NCBI GenBank assembly: GCA_001599595.1
Contig: BCHH01000005.1
Span: 62,001-126,000 of the forward strand
Length of the DNA: 64,000 nt
Direction of reading: 5' to 3'
Source: Beverwykella pulmonaria
Taxonomy: Eukaryota > Ascomycota > Dothideomycetes > Pleosporales > Melanommataceae
The translations under genes were made by a program, and so were the position numbers. The stretch's first letter is position 1, and every line of letters starts with the position of its first letter. Shown piece by piece: positions 12,500 through 23,897 of this stretch. The notes under the pieces were generated by a model. It saw only the letters and a list, made by a program, of their open reading frames with translations, made no database searches and was not told the DNA's origin.

Positions 12500-14059
12500 A
12501 TGTCTATTCCAGAAGAAGACGTCTCGGTCCTAATCATCGGCTCCGGAAACGCTGGATTCTCCGCCGCCCTTTCTGCAGCTTCCTCAGGCATCACCAACAT
12601 CCTTCTCATAGACAAATGCCCTTCCACTTGGGCTGGCGGGAACACATACTTCACAGCCGGCGCCTTTCGAATAGTGCATGAGGGACTGTCCGACGTCCTT
12701 CCCCTGGTGAACAACGTGGATGACGAGACGGCCAAGATAGTCGATTTACCACCCTACACAAGTCAAGACTTCCACACCGATCTAGAAAGAGTCACAGACG
12801 GAAGATGTGACAAACGCCTAGTGAAGGTGCTAGTGGAAGACAGCAACCCCACCATAAAATGGCTCGCATCCCTAGGAGTACGCTTCCAACTCTCCTTCAA
12901 CCGCCAATCCTACCACATCGCCGGTCGCTACAAATTCTGGGGCGGATTGCACATCAAGACGCAAGATGGGGGCAAAGGCCTTATCGCTGACTACTTCTCC
13001 GCAGCTAAAGCCCTCGGTATTAGAATTCAATACGACACTTCCGCAACGCAGATCCTGACTGATTCCAAAACCAGCGCCGTGACAGGCGTGTGCATCGAGC
13101 AAAAAGGAAAAGAGAAGATTATTAAGTGTAGAGCTGTGGTCATGGCGGCCGGGGGTTTCGAAGCGAATGCCAGCCTGCGAGAGAAGTATCTGGGCGCTGG
13201 ATGGGAGAAAGCTCGCGTAAGAGGCACGCCGTACAACACGGGCGACCTGCTCTGCATCTCGCTCCGCGACGTGAACGCAAAACAAGCCGGGGATTGGCAG
13301 GGCTGCCATTCGGTGGCCTGGGACGCTGATGCGGACCCAGACTCCGGAGACCGAGAGATCGGCAACGAATTCACGAAATCTGGTTACCCGCTAGGTATCA
13401 TGCTCAATGTACACGGAAGACGATTTGTGGACGAGGGGGTCGATTTGAGGAATTATACGTACGCAAAGTTTGGACGCGCGATTTTGGAGCAGGATGGTGG
13501 GGCTGTGTTCCAGGTGTGGGATAGTCAGACGATACGCATGCTCAGGGATGAAGAGTATAGGGATGGGGTCGTGGCGAAGATTGAGGCCGGGAGTGTGGAG
13601 GAGCTGGCAGCAAAATGCGTGGAGGCTGGCCTTAGGGATACGAGGGCTTTTGTGGAGACCATTAGGGAGTACAACAAAGCCGTGTATCGGCATCGAGAAG
13701 AGCATCCGGGCATCGAATTCGACCCGTCGCTGAAAGATGGAATGGCAACAAAGAACCTCGAACTACCCAAGTCAAATTGGGCGCTGCCCCTCGACACACC
13801 CCCTTTCCTTGTCGTCAAGGTAGCATGTGGCATCACCTTCACGTTCGGCGGACTGGCGGTGGATCCAGGGACTGCCACTGTAGTAAGCAGTAATACGGGT
13901 AGAGAGGTGCCAGGTCTGTTCTGTGTGGGCGAGATGATGGGCGGCCTGTTCCATGGTAACTATCCCGGTGGTAGTGGACTGACAAGTGGCGCCGTGTTTG
14001 GTAGGAGAGCGGGACGGGCGGCGGCGAGGTTGGTAGGAGATGGAGCTAGTGTTTCCTGA
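12500..14059 (+). CDS. FAD-dependent fumarate-reductase/tricarballylate-dehydrogenase-like oxidoreductase
   Basis: A single-exon flavoprotein of 519 residues of the FAD_binding_2 family (succinate dehydrogenase/fumarate reductase flavoprotein, TcuA-like). The N-terminal dinucleotide fold has VLIIGSGNAGFSAA at about 9-22, followed by an acidic strand end LLIDK and the TWAGGNTYFTAG flavin segment. The C-terminal FAD motif GLFCVGEMMGGLFHGNYPGG is near 470-490, and MAAGGFEAN near 215 is also typical. No signal or targeting peptide is obvious. The family oxidises or reduces C-C bonds next to carboxylates or ketones; the substrate cannot be read from sequence. Neighbours (Sae2, Hook) give no metabolic hint. 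The start at 12500 puts the GxGxxG motif at its usual distance from the N-terminus. Confidence 0.85.
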   Translation: MSIPEEDVSVLIIGSGNAGFSAALSAASSGITNILLIDKCPSTWAGGNTYFTAGAFRIVHEGLSDVLPLVNNVDDETAKIVDLPPYTSQDFHTDLERVTDGRCDKRLVKVLVEDSNPTIKWLASLGVRFQLSFNRQSYHIAGRYKFWGGLHIKTQDGGKGLIADYFSAAKALGIRIQYDTSATQILTDSKTSAVTGVCIEQKGKEKIIKCRAVVMAAGGFEANASLREKYLGAGWEKARVRGTPYNTGDLLCISLRDVNAKQAGDWQGCHSVAWDADADPDSGDREIGNEFTKSGYPLGIMLNVHGRRFVDEGVDLRNYTYAKFGRAILEQDGGAVFQVWDSQTIRMLRDEEYRDGVVAKIEAGSVEELAAKCVEAGLRDTRAFVETIREYNKAVYRHREEHPGIEFDPSLKDGMATKNLELPKSNWALPLDTPPFLVVKVACGITFTFGGLAVDPGTATVVSSNTGREVPGLFCVGEMMGGLFHGNYPGGSGLTSGAVFGRRAGRAAARLVGDGASVS

Positions 14060-14682
14060 GAAACAGACGATCAGGCTCGCACCGTAGAACCCCGCTATAT
14101 CTGTTTAGGACGTGAAGCACCGGTTAGAGGATGTGATGGATTGGATGTTACGAAGAGTCCTGTTGTTAGTCGTTCGAAGCATCACATACATGCACATCAA
14201 AACTTCGCTCGCGAACGTATCGTGATATCAAGGCTACTCAGTCACAATCATGTACGCACCACTCTATTCATAATGCAACAATACAAATACCACGGCACCG
14301 GTCATGGTCTATCAAAGAACTGTAAGACCCAACAAGGCTCAAAGGAAATCACCACCTATAGAAGATCACTGACCATCCGCCATCGCTACAAAGTGTACTC
14401 GAAGAGCTAGTATGGGGAACGCCTCGCCGCATGCAAATGATGAGAGGGGTATAATGACGGAAAGAAACTCGTGTATGTGTTGAGGTGAATGTGAACGTGG
14501 GTATATCCTGCCAATCTGAGGATGGGCGATTGATGACGGAGAATATTGAAGGCATAGCCGGCAGGCGCTACGCTGAAATCCGATGCGAAGAAGACGAATG
14601 CTTGGCAGTGGTGATGTTGTGAGATGGGTAGAGGCGAGCGATGTCGGTGATACGAGAGTTCATCTTCGGTTCTGGAACAGTA
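14060..14682. other. Convergent 3' flanks of flavoprotein and Hook genes
   Basis: Two genes end towards each other here. No supported frame or RNA gene was seen. Confidence 0.5.
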
Positions 14683-17600
14683 TTAGTACATCTCCTCTCT
14701 CATTCTAGGCCAGCTCACCAAACTCCCACCACCACCAACAACTGCCCTCTGCTTCCCAAGCCAACTCTTAGGTGCCTCGCTCTTCCTCTGCAATATAACC
14801 GTATTGCTCTGCAGCCTCGTCGTCATGTCATACCAGGCCGAAGTGATGAGTTTGTTTTCGCGCCGAAGGTTCTCGACTTCTTGTTGGAGTTCGAGCTATT
14901 GGATAGAGTCAGAAGGGCATATTCGCGCATTGAGTGGCGGAGGGAGAGGGTTCGAACACTCACCGAGCCTTTCTCGCCACTCTCCTTCTTCGCTTTCTCA
15001 AGCTGCTCGCGGAGCGCGTTGCTTGACGCTACCTGCGCTTGCAAGTCCTGTCAAATGTTTGTTAGCAGGCGGTACAGACTAACAGTGAACTAGAGCGCAT
15101 CTTAGTAGAGTGCCAGAGCAGCAGAGACTAAGAGACAAGAGAAGGCGCGGAAACATTATAGTGACAGAGGTGCTCAAAACACGCCAGAAGCAAGAGATGC
15201 CACACAAGATGGCTGAACATAGTCTTCGACACAACATCCGAGTCCCCTCTCTGTCTGAAAATTGTAGACAACTTTCCCCAAGCGACTTGTCCTGTACCTC
15301 TGGACGAAGCTGATGCTTCTGACGCTGACTTTTCTTTTGTAGCACATGTAGAATCGGAAGATGTAGGAACATTGGGAAAAGACATATTAGAAGCGGAAGT
15401 AGAAGTAGGCAAACACGATCGTGATCTCGATCTTAGTGTCGAACCCGTAGAGTCGAAAGAAGTGCTAGGGCTTCGAGGAAGATGTTTTAGGCTTACTTTC
15501 TTTGCAATCTCCAACGCTGTTTGGGATGCCAGCATAGTCTCCGCAATCTCTGAAGCTGTGGTATCGCCAACTTTAGGCTGCACTTCCGGAGGCGCGGCAG
15601 TGACTCGGTGAATCTGCTCACGGACTCGTTTCAGTGTCTCGTTTCTCTTTATCTCGAGTAACGCAGGACTCAAGTTGTTGAGGTCGAGGAGTGCTGTGCT
15701 GAGGAGGCTGGACTTCTCGTCGTTGCTTAATTCAAGGTCTCGGAGCCTGCTGTTCGTCCTCTGCTGCAATGCTAGGAGACGATCATGTTCGGTTTGAAGG
15801 CCTTCGGCCCTGGAATTCTCGCTAATGTCGGATTCTGCCTTCGGTCAGCTAAATCGGTCTCTACCTGATAGCTACTTGACATACTCTTGTTGAGCTGGTT
15901 ACGAAGCTCCGCCATCTGCAGATCCTTCTCGCGTAACCGGCGATGAAGTTCCTGGAGCTCGGCCTCTGTAGCCTGAAGCTTTAGGTTCTGTTCGAGGAAG
16001 GGTCTGTTTCGTCAACATACGTTAGAGAGACACCGGCTATGTTGCTTATGAGGGGAACACACCTTTGACTTTGCTCGTCCCTGATATTCATCACGTCTGA
16101 TCGCAGCCCAAGGTTTTCTTGCATTTGCTTAAGGGTTTCCATTTCAAGGGATTTCAGCCGGGCATTCAATACGTCCACCTTTTGCTGTAACGCGATCGAA
16201 TCTGCGCTGACTCGCCCCTCCGTCAGGCTCCTGGCGCTTGGTGGTTCTTCGACGTTTTCAGTATTCTCGTCCTGGGTGAGCTCGTCTTCTAGACTCCCGC
16301 CCCGGCCGACATGGCCTGACGATTCAAGTTCGCGTACCCGATCTTCGAGTTCTCTCCTAGCGTCATCGGCTTTATACTGGAGCTCGCGTGTTTGTTCAAG
16401 TTGCTTCATCAGCAGCAGATTCTCATGCTCGACTCTTGTCCGCTTGCCCTTCTCCTCGAAGATGGACTGCTCGCAGTTGACCAGGGTCTGGCTGTTTTCC
16501 TTGTTTACCTTTTCAACTGCTTGGCAGCGCTCTTCAATCCCTTCGAGCTCTTGAAGTCGCTCCCGAGCCTGCTGGTAATCTTGACGTAGCGTTTCCAGGT
16601 TCTTCGTCTCCTGGGTAAGCGTTTGTATCTTCTTTTTGAGGTTCTCGTTGGCTTTGGCTTTTTGGTTGAGCTCGTCCCGCTCAGCTCGGATCAGTTGTAG
16701 CTGGTCGCGGAGCTCTTGTTTCGATCCTTCTTCGGCAGTGAGGCGATCAAGCCGCCGCTTCTGGCTCTCCATGATGTCTCTTGCGTTGGCGAGATCAGTC
16801 TCGAGCTGGTCGATGTATTGCCTGTCACGGGTCAAGTCGTTCCGTAGCTGCTCAACATCGTGAGAAGATTCGCGCCTGGCACCATGATCATCCAGATGCA
16901 GTCTTGCTTCGACCAACTCTTCCTCTAGTTGGGAGATCCTCGCCCGGGACGTTTCCAGCTCGGCTTTTGCCTTTGTAAGCTGTGACCTAAGAGCACTCCT
17001 ATCCTTGTTTGCCTCGAAAAGTTGAGCCTCCTGCTCCAGCCCCGAGTCTCGTTCTACCGTAGACCCCGTCCCGGACACAGCGCGTATGGGCGTTCTGTAC
17101 CCCGAAATGTGGGGCTCCGGTGTCAATTCGTGCTCAACGCCGAGTGAGGCCATCCTCGTATCCAACGTTTGTAATTCCTGGATAGCATCCGCAATGGTCT
17201 CGCTGGTCTTTCGCTCCAGCTGCGTGGACATTACCTGGACCATCCGCTGGTTCGATTTCGGAGAGTATAGTGACGCGAGGCAAACAGCCATGGTCAGCTT
17301 CGCCGTCAGCATCATCGACCCGTCTCGTGCACCCGTCTTCAGATCGGGTATCATGCGCTTCGTCAGGACGGGGAGCTGCTCGCACTCCTCGCGGATGTAC
17401 GTCGACACGGAACGCTCTATGTGCTTTAGATTCTGCCATCTCGGGATCCAGTTGTCCGACGTTCTCCGGTGGCTCTCGTCGAAGTTGGGGAGGGATTCGC
17501 TGAAGTAGTCTGCGTCGATGTCGGCCAGTATCTGCCAGAGTATCTGGCCGTCCTCGAGCTGGTTGTACGCCGTCACACGCCCCGGCAGCTGGAATGTGTT

Positions 17601-17713
17601 CACCTGAAGGGTAGCTGTCAGTGGAGATGCTCTGCCAGCGTGGCATGTGGCGCGGGCACGCTGCCTACCCAGTCGAGCAGAGCTTTGAGAAGCTCCGGCT
17701 TGAAGTCGTCCAT
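14683..17713 (-). CDS. Hook-family dynein adaptor
   Basis: Hook proteins link early endosomes to dynein for long-range transport in hyphae. Supported exons: 17713-17669, 17603-16063, 16003-15885, 15834 to an unresolved end near 15200-15290, 15047-14964, 14895-14683. The product is about 850 residues. Residues 1-150 are the Hook N-domain (MDDFKPELLKALLDW, VNTFQLPGRV, LEDGQILWQILADID), the part that binds dynein light intermediate chain. About 200-500 and 515-600 are long coiled coils. A Ser-rich linker follows, then a conserved tail (SAWYDMTTRLQSNTVILQR, PKSWLGKQR) as expected for cargo binding through the FTS/FHIP complex. The donor after the Ser-rich linker lacks a clear in-phase GT, so 15048-15290 is uncertain; the acceptor (TTTGACAG, 15048) is strong. 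Confidence 0.85.
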
Positions 17714-18454
17714 GTTCTCTCGATGGCGGGGTTCACGACCCGCCAAGGCACAGTGTTGTGTATTTCAGTAGTCGGATGCAGAACAAATGGGAATTATGCA
17801 TCATGAGCGGTGAGCGGGCGAGAGGGGCATGGAGGGGAATTGTGAAAATGGTGTGGCCAGCGCAGCGCTCTGAGTTGTGCTTCGATGCAGCGCGATGCTC
17901 GGTAGTGGCTCGCGCTAGCAGGCCTTCTGGAAGCCTTCCGCACTGGCAAGAGGGGCCAACTTGATCACAATGCTTCGCTCACCTTTGCTCACCTGGTATT
18001 CGAAGAGTTGAGTGCAGAGTTGGGCGAGCCTCTCATCGTTATGTGCATAAGATTGCAGTCGAGCCTGAAACGCAGCGCGGCCGCCAAACACACCCGCCCA
18101 GTTCAACCACTTGTGGCTTTTGGCGGGGAAGCCAGATCCATGCCCGCAGCCGCTGTAGTGGACTGCACCAAGCAAATGGCGGTGTCTGTTGGCACATACA
18201 CACGTGCACGTAAATGTCATTCAAGACATCGCATCTGCACTTCGTAGAAACGCAGCATGGATTGTAAACCCAAGATCCATCATCTCATATCTCTCCTTCC
18301 GCACCCTTCCCAGAGAGTATTTGGGTCCAAGTATCCAGCCCTTCCATAACCACGCCGTAAAATCCTAACGCCTTATCCAAATCACTAGAGGTATGGTATC
18401 CCAGAGCGAGAGCCCAAATTCACCCTCGCAGCGCCGTCCACCCAAGTTGTGCGC
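17714..18454. other. Intergenic: Hook promoter and I9 gene 3' flank
   Basis: No supported reading frame. It should contain the Hook promoter and leader on the left. Confidence 0.5.
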
Positions 18455-18831
18455 CTAAATCCCCATATCGCCGCCCTGCTTCTGCGTCGTCACAACACCA
18501 TCCTCTTCGATGCTCGCCGCAAACTCCGTGCTCAGCGTCGACACAGTCTGGAGACTGCTTTCGGGTGCCTCACAGGCAAAGCCTTTGATGATATCTGCCA
18601 TTCAACACGTTAGCATCTCATCTACGCTTTGTCCAAAACCCGGGAGTCGCTGGACGTACTGTACTTGTGCGTAATCTTCCCGCCCGCTTTCTCAATGCTC
18701 GCCATCGCCTCATCAACCACGCTCTGCGGCGTGTCGTTGGGATAGCTGATGATAACGCTCTTGTGGGGTGCGACGGCCATGACTGCTGCAGTGAAGAATG
18801 CAAGTAGGAACGAAATGAAGGCGAAGCGCAT
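18455..18831 (-). CDS. Small secreted peptidase-inhibitor I9 domain protein (Pbi2-like)
   Basis: I9 domains are the propeptides and inhibitors of subtilisin-type proteases. Exons 18831-18660 and 18594-18455 give 103 residues. The core has HKSVIISYPNDTPQSVVDEA, IEKAGGKITHKYN and IIKGFACEAPES, matching the ferredoxin-like fold of yeast Pbi2 and of proteinase propeptides. Unlike cytosolic Pbi2, it begins with a clear signal peptide (MRFAFISFLLAFFTAAVMAVA, about 20 residues). No catalytic domain follows, so this is a free inhibitor or chaperone and not a truncated protease. It may act on secreted or vacuolar subtilases. The family is sure; the target is inference. Confidence 0.85.
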
Positions 18832-19888
18832 TATGGTAGTTTCGTATCGGTGGTCTAGGGTGTCGGCAGTATTGGTATCGGTTTGGGAGTTGGGAGTTGT
18901 AGTAATAAGGTGAGTGGGATGGTAGGGGAGGAAGTGGAGGAGGAAGAGGAAGGTGCCCGAAGTAATAGATTGGGTGAGCAGTGGAATGCGCTCATCGGCG
19001 TTTGCCTTGACTAGGAGCGGAAGGTGGCGGTTCGCTGGACCCTGGTGCTACATTCTTGGCAGCCACATCATGTTGATCCAGATCTTTGTCACGCCATCAT
19101 CACCATCACCATCACAGTACATATCAGAGAACAAATCCATGTTGCAATGACTTTATTTCTGTCCTATGGGCTTCATCTATCTACTACCCAACCGCCAAAG
19201 GTAGCGCATCGTAACGAAATCGCCAAAGCCAGCAAGCATAAGCAAGTTGGGTCTGGGAAAGCCGTCAGTCGATGCGTAGAGAAGTTGTCCGTAAAGCTAT
19301 TTATTCGAGTCGTTTGTAAAAATGCCAGCAGTGATCCAGTCCCTCGCAGCAAGCAAGAAGACCCGTCGTCGCCACCATATGCATGATGATAAAATAGTGC
19401 AAGTCGCCGCCCTTGCAAGGAACCATGCCTAAAGACTACAGATTTTTTGTTGAAAAATAAAACAGCGATAGAAAAAAAGATTGGGGGGACAAATCGGATG
19501 ATAACATGGGGACAGACGCTGATAATAGGGGTACATGGAAGTTAAGAAAAGGGAAAGCATGCTCCTCCAAAGCGCCCTAAGGATGCCGAATGATAGCCCA
19601 AGCTCCGTTGAGAATGCTGTGCATGAGAGCAAGAATACTATACAAGCAGGAACTGCAAGCTAACCATTGATATTGTGAGCAACAATCCAAAGGAAGGCAT
19701 GAGACCGGAAGAGGTAAGAAATAGATCGCTCCTCGAAGGAACAGCCACCCAACACCAGCATGAGACATCGACAACTGGTAGGGATAGAGGCGTAGGGACA
19801 AGGCCATGCCCGTGATACGTATTCGAGCGAGGGCGGCCGTGAATCGTCAGGTCATAACGTCGTCAGAGACCCATCAGCTTTTCGATGC
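18832..19888. other. Intergenic: I9 gene promoter and Puf3 3' flank
   Basis: A CAC/CAT repeat run lies at about 19095-19116. No gene is supported. The right side should be the Puf3 3'UTR. Confidence 0.5.
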
Positions 19889-22800
19889 TCAGAAGAAGTT
19901 ACCCATGCCGTTGGACTGAGCGAGACCGAACTGTTGATAAGCCTGGTTTTGTACAGAGTTCTGGAGATGGCTAGGAAGAGGCGGGTTGCTCAGGCGATGC
20001 GGCTGCGGAGATGCAATGTTGGAGCCATAGGTGTTGGCGACGGCAGTGTACATGGGAGGGGCTTGGAAGGCCGATGTTCCAGGGAGCTGACCAGTGAAGG
20101 CAGTAGCCATCTCAGGAGATTGAGTTTCCGACATGGTGTGCGGAGAAACGTGTCCAGAGGCACGGCCAGTGTAGGCAGCGAGACGGGACTCACGCTCCTG
20201 AACTTTGCTCTGAATGCGGCGTCCATACGGAGTCTGACGGATGGCCGGCAAGATTGGGCGCATGCTCTCGATCAAGTGAAGGCACAACTCCGGCGGGGCG
20301 AACTCAAGAGCAGTCTGGATGACGTAGTTGCCGTATGAGTCGCGCATGAGCTTCTCAAGTTCGTTGGCATCCAGCAGCTCCTCGATCATGATGGCCTTGG
20401 TGCTCACATCAGCGCATCGAATGCACTTTTCAATGACGTTGGAGCTGAACTTCTGCTTGGAGAGCTCGTTCACCTTGCCTTGGAAGCCGAGGCACAACGG
20501 GTTGGTGAAGGACGGGTCGTTGAGGTCAAGGATGTACTGGACTACGTAGTTGCCGAATGGGTCCTGGACAAGGTGGAAGCTATTCGCGGTGATCTGGCGA
20601 ACGAGCTGAACCTTCTGGAAGCCAGATGCATGATCGATGCAGCGTTGAAGTACGCAGCAGCCATGGCGGTGGGTACCGACAGTGATGCAGTGCTGACCAA
20701 CAGCATCGAAGATGAACTGGGCATCCTCGGGCTTGAGGTGATTCAGGCACTTCTGGATGACATGGTTTCCATTCAGGTCCTGGATGAGGTCGACCACTTG
20801 GCCAGAGAAGGCTTCGATGATCATCTGAATCTGTGAAAAGTTAGCGAAGTAGTCTACATGCTTGGTCTCTACATCACCGACCTGCTCAGGAGTAGAGATA
20901 AATTCAATCATCTTCTGCAGGGCGCGAGTTCCGTGCTGGTTGAGGGCAATCTGGACCAAGGACGGAGCAGCGTTGCGGACGAGGGTGTTGCGCTGCTCAT
21001 GGTTCGTGTACTCAAGAAGCTTCTGGCAGAGGTAGTTGCCGAATGGATCTTGAACAAGTCAGTATAATGTCAAGGATGTGGAATGAGGAAGGCTTACCAG
21101 TCATCAGCTCGACCACATGGGGAGCGGTCTCATCGAAGATGATCTGCAAACACTCGGTGTTGCGCTCCTCGAGCTTCTTCTGCAAGAAGCGGCAGCCGTG
21201 TTGGTCCTTGCACAAGGTGTAAATCTCATTGCGCGGCATCGTCTTGAGATCGTAGTTCATGAAGCGATTAGCATCTTCTAACATGATTAGCATCGAAGTT
21301 TTGACTGCGTGAGAAAGATACGTACCATTCTGCAGGCGACGACTCTGGATAACACGAGCCTGGCTGTCCTGAACACGTCCGGAGGGACCATAGGCGGCAT
21401 ATGGGTTGTAGTATGGAACCCCGGGGACACCCTGGTACACGCCGTTCGGGTTGTAGGCTGGCGGCGCACCAAGCTGCGGTCCCATCGACAGGCCGTTCAT
21501 GGCATTGTTCAACACCGACATGCCATAGCCGTAATAGGGGGCAGAGGCGGTGCTCGTGGAGTACTGCGACATAGTTGGCGAGCCAACCGTGCCGGCGATG
21601 GAACCATTGACAGGTGCTGCAGATGTCATGGTAGGGCCAAAAGGAGCAGCACTAGCATGAAGACCAGACTGCGCGGGGCGATATGGGTCTTGCTCCTTGT
21701 AGTTTGTAGATAACTCACGGCTGTGGCGGTTTGACAAGCCATTAGGTGGGATGCGACCCAGGCTCGCGTTGTGGTTGTGCAGATGCTGCTCAGCGCGGGT
21801 GTTGAAGGCACCAGAACCATTCACTCCATTGGTCCCGTTGCCGTTCTTGAGAGTCGGCACGTCATTGGTCGAGTAGGACTGTTGCAGCTTCGGCATGCCG
21901 TTGGAGGGGCTAGCATGGTAGCTTGATCGCTTCGACTCCGGGCTGAAGGTGCTGTACCCAAACTCGACCGAGCGGCGATTGTTCGCCATGTTTTTGGTGG
22001 GAGTTGTCTCAACAGTGTTGTTGTTGGCTTGACCGGGCTCGTACTCGTCAGCCTGCGAGGACTTGCGGAGCGTATTCGTGGGAAGTGATTGCTGCGCTTG
22101 ACGGTGACGGTATCCAGGCCAACCATTGGACTGTCCTTCGGGACCAGGCGACTGTGAAAGCGCCAGATCAAGTGCTGCAGATGAGGCAGAGAGCTGCATA
22201 GCGCCGTTGCCGTTGCCGTCACGGCGAACCAAGATGGGGAACTTGTCGTCCGTGGTGTTCATCTGAAGGTATGACTTGACGTCAGGAGAAGCGGCAGGGT
22301 TCTGCTGCTTCTCGTCGTCGCCGAACAGGTAGGCCGCGGTGTTGATATGGCCGAGTACGGAGGCAAGATCAGGAAGATCGTCGCGGCCGCGAAGGTCTAG
22401 GTTGGTGACGGGCATCGACATGCGATTGTGGCTGTTTAAGTCAGTAGACGCGCTTGATGTGAAGGAATGCGGGAGTAACTTGTGGGGCCTCGCGATTGTG
22501 TAACGGTGGAAGGTCACCGCAACCAAGGTGCGAGGTGAGAGAAAAAGGTTGCCACTTACGTGCGGTAGACTGGGCTCATGGGAGCGAAATCGTCATGTTC
22601 GAACTCGTCACCTTCCTCGTCCGAGTTGCGGCGCGAACCTGGCATGGACTTGGAGGGCAAATAGCCATTGGTCGCGCCTTGAGTGCCTTGAGTTGAAGAT
22701 GGAGGAGATGTGACCTGAGAACCGGAGCGGGTGCCGCGAGGAGTGGTCACACCGGGGGTAATACTGGACATGCTGAAGCGGTTGGGGCGAGAGAGAGCGG

Positions 22801-23897
22801 TTGGAAAACCGTTGCTGTCGCTATACTCTGGCGGGGTCGTCGGTTGGCTGTGTTTGCCGTACTGGATGTCAGAAGAGAGGCGGTGGATCTCTTCTTCTTC
22901 GCGTCGAGACTGTAAATCAATGAGCTCCATCTCTGCTTCAAATCGTCGTCGCTGCTCCTTCAGAAATTCGTACTCAAGCTTCTTCTTTTCGAGCTAAAGG
23001 CTGTCAGTGACTGACGCAAGCCTTCAAGCACGAGACTTGACGAGACGCGATAAGCGTGACTAGAGGGAGACGGGGATATAAGGAAATGGGGTAGAGATAG
23101 GAAAAGATTGTGTAAGATATATGGAGAGAAGCTCGAATCTCAATCGAGACAGAGTTGTACAGAAGTAGTGTTGGCAAGTCGAGCAGGGAGTGAAGTTTGA
23201 GTTTTGTTGATGGAAGAAAAGCGGTGGGCAAGAGGGAGGAAGACTCATGTTGAAAAACTGCAGGTTCCTCGCAGTGGAGGGATCGCCTGGCAACGAGGCC
23301 AAGTTTACCTTCACTGCTTATTGAACGTATTGGAAAAGGCGGTGATTCAAGGAAATTCAAGGTGAAGGAGATTTTCTTACCACTTGAAGCTTATGGTACG
23401 TCTATTATGCGGAACGTGTCAGTGCAACTCTTCTTCACTCAGGGTATGGTAGACTAAACGACAATAGCAACCCAAAAGGAACACGACAGGGGCGATCGGA
23501 TGCGAGGACGCCAACACTTGCATGCCACATTACAGCGGACTGATAAGCACAATGATAGGTGAATATGTTTTTCAGAGCTCGGCACAGCATACAATATTGG
23601 CGCCCCCGTTCTACAATGAGGAGAGCTGCTGCTTACTGCGGTGGTGAACTCGGTCGGCTCGGCCGCCTGTCTGCGCTGCTGGCCAATGGGCGACAATGGG
23701 GTATTGACGGTGGGAATATTGTTGGTGGTGAAGCGGCGGTGGAGGTGTGGCGCGCGGGCGTCATTCGAGGGAGCGCCGCTCATTTGGGAGCCGTGAGCGT
23801 TGCGGAGCGGACTGGTGATGGAGGCGAAGGACGGCTCTGCGGTGTCGCGGGGGGACTTGAGAGCGCTACGCTCTCCAATGCCTGTGTTGTAGGCCAT
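19889..23897 (-). CDS. Pumilio-family RNA-binding protein (Puf3 type)
   Basis: PUF proteins bind UGUA-type sites in 3'UTRs and control decay and translation; yeast Puf3 acts on mRNAs for mitochondrial proteins. Exons 23897-23637, 23401-23381, 22993-22560, 22431-21326, 21277-21098 and 21048-19889 give 1053 residues with consistent phases. The second exon is only 21 nt (TYHKLQV) and joins into a Lys/Glu/Arg-rich helix (KKKLEYEFLKEQRRRFEAE) at about 90-140. A long Ser/Asn/Pro-rich region follows. Eight PUF repeats occupy about 612-950, with helix motifs such as QHGCRFLQ, PFGNYLCQK, QHGTRALQ, LNGNHVIQ, RHGCCVLQ, PFGNYVVQ, KFSSNVIE and SYGNYVIQ. A Gln/Pro-rich tail ends the protein. Assignment to Puf3 over Puf1/2 rests on repeat types and is less sure than the family. 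Confidence 0.9.
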
